45,265 nucleotides of DNA from Prevotella sp. (GTDB lineage Bacteria; Bacteroidota; Bacteroidia; Bacteroidales; Bacteroidaceae), in the NCBI GenBank assembly GCA_029054825.1, contig JAIDEM010000045.1, positions 1-45,265 of the forward strand. The letters run 5' to 3'. The notes beneath the pieces are model-generated. The model was not told the origin of the DNA. It saw nothing but the letters and a program-made list of their open reading frames with translations, and did not search any database. A program made the translations under genes and the position numbers. Below, piece by piece: positions 1 to 7,215 of the stretch. The stretch's first letter is position 1; each line of letters begins with the position of its first letter.

Positions 1-35
1 AACGAGTCTATGTTCATAACTGTACTTCATAAAAA

Positions 36-71
36 GCACCCCAAAAGTTTTATGTCTAACTTTTGGGGTGC
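36..71 (-). terminator. Intrinsic terminator after the lipocalin-like lipoprotein gene
   Basis: Perfect 14-bp inverted repeat (GCACCCCAAAAGTT and its complement) around an 8-nt loop. Read on the minus strand it is followed at once by TTTTT (31-35), so it fits as the terminator of the minus-strand gene ending at 131. Confidence 0.8.
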
Positions 72-130
72 AGTTCACAATAGACACGGTCTGTTCTGAC
101 TATTTTAAAATGATTTCACTGTATTTGTTC

Positions 131-634
131 CTACGGCTGTGTATCTATACGACTCATCTTTATTATATCGTTTATCAGCAGTGGCGACTTGATTTCCAAG
201 ATGTTGTCATCCACGCCGATAAAGTCTATGACTGCGTTGACTGCATAGCCAGAACTTGTGATATACAATACATTTTTCTGCACCGAAGACATGTATCTCA
301 AATCCCATGTCCCTGTGAAATTTTCATCATCTATGGTTTCCCAATCCGTCAAGACACTCTCGCCGTTTACCATAACCCTATGACGCTGTTTCAGCAGGAC
401 ATGTCCCATGACACTGCCGTCTGCCTCAAAGGTATAGGTCTGTCCAAGATATACCTTTTCCGTCTCAAAGACATGATGCCAGCTGCCTTGGACTTTCGTT
501 GCATACAAATCACGGAGCCTCAGTGTCTCCTGAGACTTGTTGTCGTCTATCGGCATCTCATGGTCTTCGTTGCAAGAGGAAACCAGCAACAAAGATATAA
601 AATATAACAGTATAAAAGCAATTCTGTTCTTCAT
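131..634 (-). CDS. Putative lipoprotein, lipocalin-like
   Basis: 167 residues. The first 20 residues are a hydrophobic signal peptide ending in a lipobox (LLVSSC, Cys21), so the product is probably lipid-anchored in the envelope after signal peptidase II processing. The mature part has the pattern of the small lipocalin-like beta-barrels common in Bacteroidota: a short linker, a Trp in 'GSWHH', 'YTFEADGSVMG', then 'GTWDLRYM' and alternating hydrophobic strands. Ligand and role are unknown. ATG start at 634. It follows rnhB on the same strand with a 37-bp gap and has its own terminator downstream, so it may be co-transcribed with rnhB. The lipoprotein call is firm; the fold is inferred from pattern only. 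Confidence 0.7.
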   Translation of the reverse strand: MKNRIAFILLYFISLLLVSSCNEDHEMPIDDNKSQETLRLRDLYATKVQGSWHHVFETEKVYLGQTYTFEADGSVMGHVLLKQRHRVMVNGESVLTDWETIDDENFTGTWDLRYMSSVQKNVLYITSSGYAVNAVIDFIGVDDNILEIKSPLLINDIIKMSRIDTQP

Positions 635-671
635 CTCAATACTTTATGTTATTAAAACAACAGCATACCCT

Positions 672-1310
672 TTACTTGAAATCAAGGGACAGTTCGCCCG
701 TGCCGAGGAGGTTGTACGACAGGCGGTGATACGGTGTCGTGCCGTATTCGGCGATGGCGCGGCGGTGTTTCTTCGTGGGATAGCCCTTGTTTGACGCCCA
801 GTCGTACTGCGGATACTCCTCTGCCAAGGCGTTCATATAGTCATCGCGGTAGGTCTTTGCAAGGACGCTTGCCGCCGCGATGGCAAGATATTTGCCGTCG
901 CCTTTCACTATCGGCATCGCTGGCAGCGGTTGTTCCGCACGGGTACCGTCAGGGAGCGGAGGGCAATATGGCGTGAAGCGGTTGCCGTCTATTATCAGTG
1001 CTTCGGGGCGCACGGCAAGCTGGTCAAGGGCGCGGTGCATGGCAAGGAACGAGGCGCGCAGTATATTGATGCGGTCTATCTCCTCCGGCGTGACAATGCC
1101 CACTGCCCATGCCACAGCGTCACGCTCTATCTGCTCGCGCAGCATGTAGCGCTTCTTCTCTGTAAGCTGCTTGGAGTCATTCAGGTCTTCATTGTGGTAA
1201 TCGTCTGGAAGGATTACAGCGGCGGCGTATACCGAACCGGCAAGGCATCCGCGCCCTGCCTCGTCGCAACCTGCCTCGACAAGACCTTCATAATAATGGT
1301 TCAGGAGCAT
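672..1310 (-). CDS. rnhB: Ribonuclease HII
   Basis: 212 residues, normal length for RNase HII, which cleaves the RNA strand of RNA-DNA hybrids and removes misincorporated ribonucleotides. Visible motifs: CDEAGRG at 15-21 (metal ligands Asp16 and Glu17), NDSKQL at 44-49, LIIDGN with Asp108, and the C-terminal [21 protein letters not shown] block with Asp156. ATG start at 1310. The gene is the first of a short minus-strand pair with the downstream lipoprotein gene. The upstream region up to 1463 is shared with the divergent small-protein gene and holds an inverted repeat (1366-1382). Confidence 0.95.
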   Translation of the reverse strand: MLLNHYYEGLVEAGCDEAGRGCLAGSVYAAAVILPDDYHNEDLNDSKQLTEKKRYMLREQIERDAVAWAVGIVTPEEIDRINILRASFLAMHRALDQLAVRPEALIIDGNRFTPYCPPLPDGTRAEQPLPAMPIVKGDGKYLAIAAASVLAKTYRDDYMNALAEEYPQYDWASNKGYPTKKHRRAIAEYGTTPYHRLSYNLLGTGELSLDFK

Positions 1311-1365
1311 CTGTTTAATTAAATTTACTTAAATATTAAAACTGTTTAACTAAGAATTTTCCAAA

Positions 1366-1411
1366 GTGAACTTATTGTTCACAAAACCGCTCTACTTTTG
1401 CACCTGTGAAC
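1366..1411 (+). promoter_or_regulatory. Promoter with GTGAAC half-sites before the small-protein gene
   Basis: TACTTTTG at 1393-1400 matches the Bacteroidota -7 box TAnnTTTG. Just upstream lies the inverted repeat GTGAAC-TTATT-GTTCAC (1366-1382), and a third half-site GTGAAC follows at 1406-1411, near the expected transcription start. The arrangement looks like an operator overlapping a promoter, but no regulator is identified. Confidence 0.5.
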
Positions 1412-1463
1412 AAGGATTGACATATCCGGAAATGAAATTCAGCATCAAAAAACAATAACGACC

Positions 1464-1814
1464 ATGAACAACGAAATGACACTTCAGAACGGATTCAGCA
1501 CTTCTCTCGGTAAAGAAACACAGCGTATGGCAGAGGCTATCGGCACTTTCCAGCCTTTGAGGAGAGGCTTCTTCTCCAATATCCTGCGGCGCAAGGACAT
1601 GGCGGTGAAGGCTTTCTCTGCGGCAATCGCCGCATGGTACAGCGACATGCTTGAGCAGACTGTCACCGAAAGGCAGGCCATCGCCATGGTGAAGGCACAG
1701 CTGGCGTTCTTCGCACTGATACTGCCTCTTGAACTCGGCATGGTGTACCGTGCCTCCGCACTTGCGCTTTTCGCCTCCACACTGTTGCAGTGCAGGCGAC
1801 GGATGGCGGAGTGA
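1464..1814 (+). CDS. Small predicted membrane protein of unknown function
   Basis: 116 residues, not recognised. The N-terminal half is polar. A hydrophobic stretch at about 78-108 (QLAFFALILPLELGMVYRAS and following) could make one or two membrane passes, and the C-terminus is basic (CRRRMAE). It stands alone on the plus strand between divergent rnhB and convergent sufS. A Bacteroidota-type -7 box and a GTGAAC inverted repeat lie upstream, which supports real expression. ATG start at 1464 is preceded by A-rich sequence. An imperfect inverted repeat follows the stop directly (from about 1820). Confidence 0.55.
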   Translation: MNNEMTLQNGFSTSLGKETQRMAEAIGTFQPLRRGFFSNILRRKDMAVKAFSAAIAAWYSDMLEQTVTERQAIAMVKAQLAFFALILPLELGMVYRASALALFASTLLQCRRRMAE

Positions 1815-1819
1815 TTGCA

Positions 1820-1926
1820 AGTGAGTGGGCAAAATCAAACTATACTGTCGTGTAATGAAACATGCAATGGCATCTTGCATATATACATTATTTATATTCA
1901 TTCGTCTGATTTTGCCCGCTCATCCA
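1820..1926. repeat. Imperfect inverted repeat after the small-protein gene
   Basis: AAGTGAGTGGGCAAAATCA (1820-1838) is mirrored by TGATTTTGCCCGCTCATCC (1908-1926), 15 of 19 positions paired. It lies between convergent genes. Related AAGTrAG arms occur at 3882-3944 and 10043-10116, each time at a gene's 3' end. There is no U-tract, so it does not look like a standard terminator. Confidence 0.5.
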
Positions 1927-1987
1927 TTTGCTTTTACTCGCTCACCCATCTGATTCTGCCCGTCCGTTTACAGGCAGGGATATCATG
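1904..1987 (-). repeat. 22-nt periodic array at the 3' end of sufS
   Basis: Three consecutive 22-nt units start at 1904, 1926 and 1948 and share the frame (a/g)TyTGnTTyTrCyCG. A degenerate unit may precede them at 1882. Between the array and the sufS stop lies a block beginning GTTTACAGGCAG (about 1966-1985) that recurs almost unchanged beside the array at 3239-3325. Confidence 0.6.
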
Positions 1988-1989
1988 GT

Positions 1990-3210
1990 TCAGAACATCC
2001 GCGCCACCCTCTCAATGCCTGATACAAGGGCATCTACTTCCTCACGGGTGTTATAAAGGGCGAAGGAGGCACGCGCCGTGCCGCTGACTCCGAGACGTTC
2101 CATGAGCGGCTGGGCACAGTGATGACCCGTGCGGACGGCTATGCCGAGCCTGTCGAGCAACGTGCCGAGGTCGAGATGGTGGATGTCGCCCACCTGGAAC
2201 GATATGACAGCGTCCTTCATGGATGCGTCAGCAGGGCCGAATATCTTCATCCCCTCTATGGCATTCATCCTCTCCATGGCATAACGCGTTAGCTCCTGCT
2301 CATGGGCAGCGATATTATCCATGCCGAGAGCCGTGACATATTCTATCGCCTTTGCCAGTCCGTGAGTGGCGACATAGTCGGGAGTGCCTGCCTCGAACTT
2401 GAACGGCAGCTGTCCGAAAACGGTCTTTTCGAACGTAACGCTCTCTATCATCTCTCCGCCGCCCTGATACGGCGGCAGGCGGTCGAGCCAGTCTTCCTTG
2501 CCGTAAAGCACACCTATGCCTGTCGGACCGTATATCTTATGGCCGGAGAAGGTGAAGAAATCGCAGTCGAGTTCCTGCATGTCAACCTTGAAATGCGGTG
2601 TCGACTGCGCACCGTCTATCATCACAGGAACCCCGTGCTCGTGGGCGATGCGTATGATTTCCCGTACCGGATTGACCGTACCGAGGACATTGCTGACATG
2701 GGTGACGCTGACGATTCTTGTCCTGTCGGAGAAGAGACGGACGTATGCTTCCATGTCGAGCGTGCCGTCGTCATGCATCGGTATGACCTTCAGGGCTATG
2801 CCTTTCTTTGCCGCCTGTAGCTGCCACGGCACGATATTCGAGTGATGTTCCATCACGGAGAGTATCACCTCATCGCCTTCTCCCATAAAGGCGTCGGAGA
2901 AAGAGGACACGACAAGGTTCGCGCTCTCTGTCGTTCCGCGTGTGAAGACGACCTCGTTCACGGAGCGTGCGTTGATGAACTGCCTTACCGTCTCGCGTGC
3001 CTGCTCATGCAGATCCGTGGCCTGCTGGGAGAGATAGTGCACCCCACGGTGTACATTGGCATTGACATTGTAGTATTCTTCCGTCATTGCCTCTATGACA
3101 CACCTCGGCTTCTGCGTCGTCGCGGCATTGTCAAGATACACCAAAGGCTTATTGTAAACCTCACGCCCCAATATAGGGAAGTCTTCCCTTATTGTCAATA
3201 TATCGTACAT
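1990..3210 (-). CDS. sufS: SufS-type cysteine desulfurase
   Basis: 406 residues, the usual SufS length. This PLP enzyme takes sulfur from cysteine as a persulfide and hands it to the SUF scaffold for Fe-S cluster assembly. The PLP-binding lysine is in FTFSGHKIYGPTG (Lys225), and the persulfide cysteine is in RTGHHCAQPLM (Cys365), the short loop typical of group II desulfurases. ATG start at 3210. Usually sufS follows sufB-C-D. Here sufC and sufD are about 26 kb away (27685-29758), and sufB and sufE are not in the window, so the SUF genes are split. Periodic arrays flank the gene on both sides. Confidence 0.95.
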   Translation of the reverse strand: MYDILTIREDFPILGREVYNKPLVYLDNAATTQKPRCVIEAMTEEYYNVNANVHRGVHYLSQQATDLHEQARETVRQFINARSVNEVVFTRGTTESANLVVSSFSDAFMGEGDEVILSVMEHHSNIVPWQLQAAKKGIALKVIPMHDDGTLDMEAYVRLFSDRTRIVSVTHVSNVLGTVNPVREIIRIAHEHGVPVMIDGAQSTPHFKVDMQELDCDFFTFSGHKIYGPTGIGVLYGKEDWLDRLPPYQGGGEMIESVTFEKTVFGQLPFKFEAGTPDYVATHGLAKAIEYVTALGMDNIAAHEQELTRYAMERMNAIEGMKIFGPADASMKDAVISFQVGDIHHLDLGTLLDRLGIAVRTGHHCAQPLMERLGVSGTARASFALYNTREEVDALVSGIERVARMF

Positions 3211-3238
3211 TTCTTTTTACCTTTTTTTATTCGCCAAG

Positions 3239-3325
3239 CAACGTTTCTTCTCGTAAAAGGAACGTTTTTTTGTCTGACAGCCAATGTTTCTCAACAGAAA
3301 AGCAACACTTTTCCCAGTTTACAGG
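3239..3325 (-). repeat. 21/22-nt periodic array between the CYTH gene and sufS
   Basis: Four units at 3239, 3260, 3282 and 3303 (steps 21, 22, 21). The first three share CAACGTTTC / GAACGTTTT / CAATGTTTC and the fourth is CAACACTTTT. The array is followed by AGTTTACAGGCAGAGATGTC, nearly the same flank as beside the 1904 array. It lies in the 162-bp gap between the CYTH stop and the sufS start. Confidence 0.55.
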
Positions 3326-3372
3326 CAGAGATGTCATGACAGAATGCCGTGAACTGTCTCGCAGGAGCTGTG

Positions 3373-3876
3373 TCAGCGGTAGTCTTCCGGCACCTCATCC
3401 GCCCATGCAGGGTAAGGCTCCACGAGAAGATGGCTGTTGTAATAATGCCTGTCGCCTGTCACCTCGGGACCTATGAATGACGGTTTCTCAAATGACTCGC
3501 CGACACTGCCAAGCTCTACCTCCGCGAATACAAGTCCGTCGTTAAGCCCATGAAACTCGTCTACCTCAAACGTATGCGCGCCGCTCCTGACGAGATAGCG
3601 CGTCTTCTCTATCAGTCCGCCACGGCAGAGAGGCAGCAGATGCTCCGCTTCCGTCAGCGTTATCTCCTTCTCAAACTCATACCGGGACATGCCGCCGTCG
3701 GCAGAAGGTCCCTTTATGGTAAGGAAAGCCTTGGCGTCACGTATGCGGATACGCACCGTAGCGCCCTCTACAGCCATGTAACCCTGCCGTATGTCGCTGG
3801 CAGAGAAGGCCTGCGCGCGCCACGGCGTGCCGGCCTTCCTTACCAGGAACTTACGTTCTATTTCCTGTCCACTCAT
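3373..3876 (-). CDS. CYTH-domain triphosphatase (ygiF / ThTPase-like)
   Basis: 167 residues, a stand-alone CYTH domain. The family folds as a tunnel lined with charged residues and usually hydrolyses inorganic triphosphate or thiamine triphosphate with divalent metal; some members are class IV adenylate cyclases. Seen here: the signature EIERKFLV near the N-terminus, TVRIRIRD, FLTIKG, FEKEI, EKTRYLV, FEVDEFHG and FAEVELGS, all supplying the alternating Glu/Lys/Arg tunnel residues. ATG start at 3876. It follows the 50-residue membrane protein gene on the same strand with a 66-bp gap. Substrate cannot be decided from sequence; tripolyphosphatase is the most likely activity. Confidence 0.85.
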   Translation of the reverse strand: MSGQEIERKFLVRKAGTPWRAQAFSASDIRQGYMAVEGATVRIRIRDAKAFLTIKGPSADGGMSRYEFEKEITLTEAEHLLPLCRGGLIEKTRYLVRSGAHTFEVDEFHGLNDGLVFAEVELGSVGESFEKPSFIGPEVTGDRHYYNSHLLVEPYPAWADEVPEDYR

Positions 3877-3881
3877 TGTTC

Positions 3882-3944
3882 AAGTAAGCAAAATCAGATG
3901 AATATCAGTATATTCTACCATACATCAATATTGTCTGCTTACTT
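3882..3944. repeat. Inverted repeat overlapping the stop of the 50-residue gene
   Basis: AAGTAAGCA (3882-3890) and TGCTTACTT (3936-3944) form a perfect 9-bp inverted repeat. The right arm overlaps the stop codon of the minus-strand small-protein gene. Its left half continues as AAATCAGATGAATAT, which resembles the repeat unit seen near 1900. Confidence 0.5.
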
Positions 3945-4095
3945 ATCCAAGCATTATGACAAAATAGCCGAGGAAGGCCAAGGCGAGAGCTATAAGCACG
4001 CCGAATATGGCATTTACTACGTTCTTTCCTTCCTGCTCGTCGCGTGCCGCCTTGCGTGCACGGCCGATTTCCTTTTTAGCTTTGTTGCGTGACAT
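3943..4095 (-). CDS. 50-residue single-pass membrane protein
   Basis: An open frame of 50 codons starts with ATG at 4095 and stops with TAA at 3943-3945. The first 24 residues are strongly charged and basic (MSRNKAKKEIGRARKAARDE). The rest is one clean hydrophobic segment (VNAIFGVLIALALAFLGYFV) of transmembrane length, ending MLG. This is the layout of a small positive-inside inner-membrane protein. The composition and the fit between the CYTH gene and prfB on the same strand make it a likely real gene. Function unknown; I infer membrane location only. Confidence 0.65.
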   Translation of the reverse strand: MSRNKAKKEIGRARKAARDEQEGKNVVNAIFGVLIALALAFLGYFVIMLG

Positions 4096-4195
4096 AGTTT
4101 TTGTATTTTAGTTGGTTTAGGCTCTTTGTTTCGAGGGCGACACCCTTAGGCATGAACCGTTGCTGCATGACCTTCAAGGGCACAGCATCCGAATG

Positions 4196-5311
4196 TCAGT
4201 CGGCTACCGGGAACTCCATGAGATATGCCTTTATGAAGCCGTCGAGCTTGCCATCCATGACGGCATCGACATCAGTTGTCTGGTAGTTTGTGCGATGATC
4301 CTTCACCCTTCGGTCGTCAAATACATACGAGCGTATCTGACTGCCCCACTCTATCTTCAGTTTTCCGGCCTCTATGGCAGCCTGCGCCTCCAGGCGTTTC
4401 TTCATGGCACGGTCATACAGCTGTGACTTGAGGAGACGCATGGCGTTCTCGCGGTTCTGCTGCTGCTTCCTCGATTCGGTATTGGCGATGAGGATTTCCT
4501 CCTCCTCACCCGTATCAGGGTCTGTATACATATATCTCAGGCGGACACCTGTCTCCACCTTATTGACATTCTGTCCGCCGGCACCTGACGAGCGGAAGGT
4601 GTCCCATGACACCTTGGACGGATCGACATAGACCTCGATGGTGTCGTCTACAAGCGGCGTGACGAAGACGGAAGCGAACGATGTCATGCGCTTTCCCTGT
4701 GCGTTATACGGGGAGACACGCACAAGACGGTGCACGCCGTTCTCCGATTTCAGGAAACCATAGGCATACTCCCCGCCCTCTATCTGCATGGTGACTGACT
4801 TGATTCCTGCCTCGTCACCTTCCTGAAGGTCGGATATAGTGACCTTGTATCCGCCCTTCTCCGCCCAGCGCTGGTACATGCGCATGAGCATTTCCGCCCA
4901 GTCCTGCGCCTCTGTTCCTCCTGCACCGGAGTTGATTTTCAGCACGCAGTCCATCGGGTCTTCCTCCTGACGGAGCATATTGCGCAGTTCAAGGGCATCG
5001 ATGGCCTTCACGGCACGCTCGTATGCGGCGTCTACCTCCTCTTCCGTCACAAGCTCGTCCTTGTAGAAATCGAACGAGAGCTGCAGCTCATCGGCGGCAG
5101 TGCGCACCTCCTCATATCCGTCAATCCATTTCTTTATACCCTTGACAAGTTTCATCTGCTCCTGTGCACGGGCTGGGTCTTCCCAGAAGTCCGGTGCCTG
5201 TGTGCGGAGGTCCTCCTCTTCGTACTCGATTTTCTTTCTGTCGATGTCAAGGTACTTGTACAAGGCATCCGCCCTGTCCTGTATGTCTTTCAGTTGGTCA
5301 AGTGTTATCAT
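4196..5311 (-). CDS. prfB: Peptide chain release factor 2
   Basis: 371 residues. RF2 reads UGA and UAA stop codons and triggers peptide release. The GGQ catalytic loop is SSGAGGQNVNK (GGQ at 245-247). The codon-recognition tripeptide, SPF in Escherichia coli, reads SPY here (200-202) in VRVSPYNAQGKR. The gene is one uninterrupted frame: at the place where many prfB genes carry an in-frame UGA and +1 frameshift (CUU UGA C), this one has CTT GAC (Leu21-Asp22), so autoregulatory frameshifting is absent. Its ATG overlaps the stop of the upstream acyl-CoA synthetase gene by 4 nt (ATGA), which suggests translational coupling. Confidence 0.95.
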   Translation of the reverse strand: MITLDQLKDIQDRADALYKYLDIDRKKIEYEEEDLRTQAPDFWEDPARAQEQMKLVKGIKKWIDGYEEVRTAADELQLSFDFYKDELVTEEEVDAAYERAVKAIDALELRNMLRQEEDPMDCVLKINSGAGGTEAQDWAEMLMRMYQRWAEKGGYKVTISDLQEGDEAGIKSVTMQIEGGEYAYGFLKSENGVHRLVRVSPYNAQGKRMTSFASVFVTPLVDDTIEVYVDPSKVSWDTFRSSGAGGQNVNKVETGVRLRYMYTDPDTGEEEEILIANTESRKQQQNRENAMRLLKSQLYDRAMKKRLEAQAAIEAGKLKIEWGSQIRSYVFDDRRVKDHRTNYQTTDVDAVMDGKLDGFIKAYLMEFPVAD

Positions 5312-7116
5312 TCTTCGTACATCTTGTTTATTATCTCTGAATAGTTCTTGCTCACTACATTGCGCCTTATCTTCAGCGTACTGGTTATCTCACCTTTCTC
5401 GAGCGAGAAATGGTGAGGCATCAGCGTGAATCTCTTCACCTGCTCGTATCCGGCAAGCGACTGCTGGAGGGTCTCCATGCGCTCGGCGAACATCGCGTTG
5501 ACCCTCTTGTCGGCGCACAGGGCCTCGCGGTCGGCAAACTCTATGCCGTTGTCATAGGCGTATTTCTCCAGCACCGGGTAGTTGGGGACGATGAGTGCGG
5601 AGACGAACTTGCGCTTGTCGGCTATCACAGCTACCTGCTCCACGTATTTATCCACGAGTATCTTCGACTCCACGAGCTGCGGTGCGATATACTTTCCGTT
5701 GGAGGTCTTGTACAGGTCCTTTATGCGTTCGGTGATATAAAGCTCGCCGTCTTTCATGTAACCAACATCGCCTGTCCTGAAATATCCGTCGGGAGTGAAA
5801 GCCGCCGCGTTAAGGTCAGGGCGGTTATAGTAGCCCTTCGTGATGGTCGGGCCCTTGAGGAGTATCTCTCCCTCGTCGGAGAATCTTATGTCAAGGCTGT
5901 CTATCGGCCTGCCTATGCTGCCTATGGTGTAAGGCTCGCCGAGACGGTCGTTGGAGACGGTGGCGAGGGATTCCGTCAAACCGTATCCTACCATCATGAA
6001 GATACCGATGGAATGGACAAATTCTTCCACCACAGGCGACACGAAAGAGCCTGCCGTAGGGAAGAAGTGGGGATGCTCTATGCCGAGGCGTTTCCTCACG
6101 AGCGAGAAGACGGTCCTGTCCATCAGCTTGTATTCGAGCTGCAATGTCAGCGGCGGACGGCGTCCCTTGCTGAGATAGTCGACATTATGGCGCTTGCCAA
6201 CCGACAGCGCATGGCGGAAGAGACGTTGCTGCATGGTGCCCGCGGCGTCTATCTCTGCCATCACGCCTGTATAGACCTTCTCCCAGAAACGCGGCACTGA
6301 CGACATGCAGGTAGGATGTGTCTCGCGCATGGCGTCCTGCACATCGTGGGGATTGGTGTTGATTATCAGCGTGCAGCCCTCTGTAAGGGCAAGCAGTGCC
6401 CAGCCTTTCTCGAAGATATGGGTGAAGGGCAGGAAATTGAGTATCCTGTCTTCCGGAGTGAGGTCGAGACCCTTGTGGTTGTCTATAAAGGCGGCGCGGA
6501 ACTGTCCGTGGGTCAGCATCACGCCCTTGGGACATCCTGTCGTGCCAGAGGTGTAAAGGATACATGCCAAATCGTCCCATTTCACCGATGATAACCGTGC
6601 TTCATACTCCGGGACGGTACGGCTGTCGTCGCCCATCTTGATGAAGTCATCGAAGTATATCGACGAGGGGTCGTGGCTCGAGAGCCTCACCCCGCGGTCG
6701 TAGACCACGAGCTTCTCCACCGTGGGACACAGATGCTGCACTCTCCGCGCACGGTCATACTGCTCCTGCTCTCCGCAGAAGATGAAGCGTATCGCCGCGT
6801 CATCGACCATGAAACGCATGGTATCCTCGCTCGTCGTGGCATAGAACGGCACCGTGCAGGCCCTGATGCCCCAGGCGCCGAAGTCGGTATAGACATACTG
6901 CACGGTATTCTGCGAGAAGACAGCCACCTTCTCCTGCACACCTATACCGAGGGACAACATCGCGAGGGAGACGCGCCGGACCTGCTCGGAGAAGGTGTTC
7001 CAAGACACTTCCTTCCAACGCTTGCCGCCGAAGTCCTTGTACTCAAGGGCTGTCTTCTCGCCGTAGATTCCTGCCTGGTCGTGGACAAGAACCGAGAGAT
7101 GACTGTTTGTCTGCAT
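5308..7116 (-). CDS. Long-chain fatty acid-CoA ligase (AMP-forming)
   Basis: 602 residues, typical of the FadD15-like synthetases of Bacteroidota. It activates fatty acids to acyl-CoA through an acyl-adenylate. The AMP-binding signature YTSGTTGCPKG lies at 188-198. Further ANL motifs are VGYGLTES (A5), YFRTGDVGYM (A7) and ITERIKDLYKTSNGKYIAPQ (A8/A10 region, with Lys for adenylation). No transmembrane segment. ATG start at 7116. A minus-strand -7 box (TAACTTTG, 7140-7147) lies 24 bp upstream, divergent from the M20 deacetylase promoter. The gene heads an operon with prfB. The gene symbol is left open because several fadD-type paralogues exist. Confidence 0.9.
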   Translation of the reverse strand: MQTNSHLSVLVHDQAGIYGEKTALEYKDFGGKRWKEVSWNTFSEQVRRVSLAMLSLGIGVQEKVAVFSQNTVQYVYTDFGAWGIRACTVPFYATTSEDTMRFMVDDAAIRFIFCGEQEQYDRARRVQHLCPTVEKLVVYDRGVRLSSHDPSSIYFDDFIKMGDDSRTVPEYEARLSSVKWDDLACILYTSGTTGCPKGVMLTHGQFRAAFIDNHKGLDLTPEDRILNFLPFTHIFEKGWALLALTEGCTLIINTNPHDVQDAMRETHPTCMSSVPRFWEKVYTGVMAEIDAAGTMQQRLFRHALSVGKRHNVDYLSKGRRPPLTLQLEYKLMDRTVFSLVRKRLGIEHPHFFPTAGSFVSPVVEEFVHSIGIFMMVGYGLTESLATVSNDRLGEPYTIGSIGRPIDSLDIRFSDEGEILLKGPTITKGYYNRPDLNAAAFTPDGYFRTGDVGYMKDGELYITERIKDLYKTSNGKYIAPQLVESKILVDKYVEQVAVIADKRKFVSALIVPNYPVLEKYAYDNGIEFADREALCADKRVNAMFAERMETLQQSLAGYEQVKRFTLMPHHFSLEKGEITSTLKIRRNVVSKNYSEIINKMYEE

Positions 7117-7139
7117 ACCTTATTGTATTTAAGTTGCTA

Positions 7140-7199
7140 CAAAGTTACAATCTTTTTCCGAAAATGAAGAAGAAAAAAGGAAACTTTTTACTAACTTTG
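7140..7199. promoter_or_regulatory. Divergent promoter region, acyl-CoA ligase / M20 deacetylase
   Basis: Two TAACTTTG boxes match TAnnTTTG: one on the minus strand (7140-7147) pointing to the ligase gene, one on the plus strand (7192-7199) pointing to the deacetylase gene. Neither has a convincing -33 TTG at the usual distance. Confidence 0.55.
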
Positions 7200-7215
7200 C
7201 ACCAAAACACCGATA

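Noticed and set aside
4101..4286. Small plus-strand frame opposite the end of prfB
   Set aside because: It overlaps prfB antisense and has no coding character.
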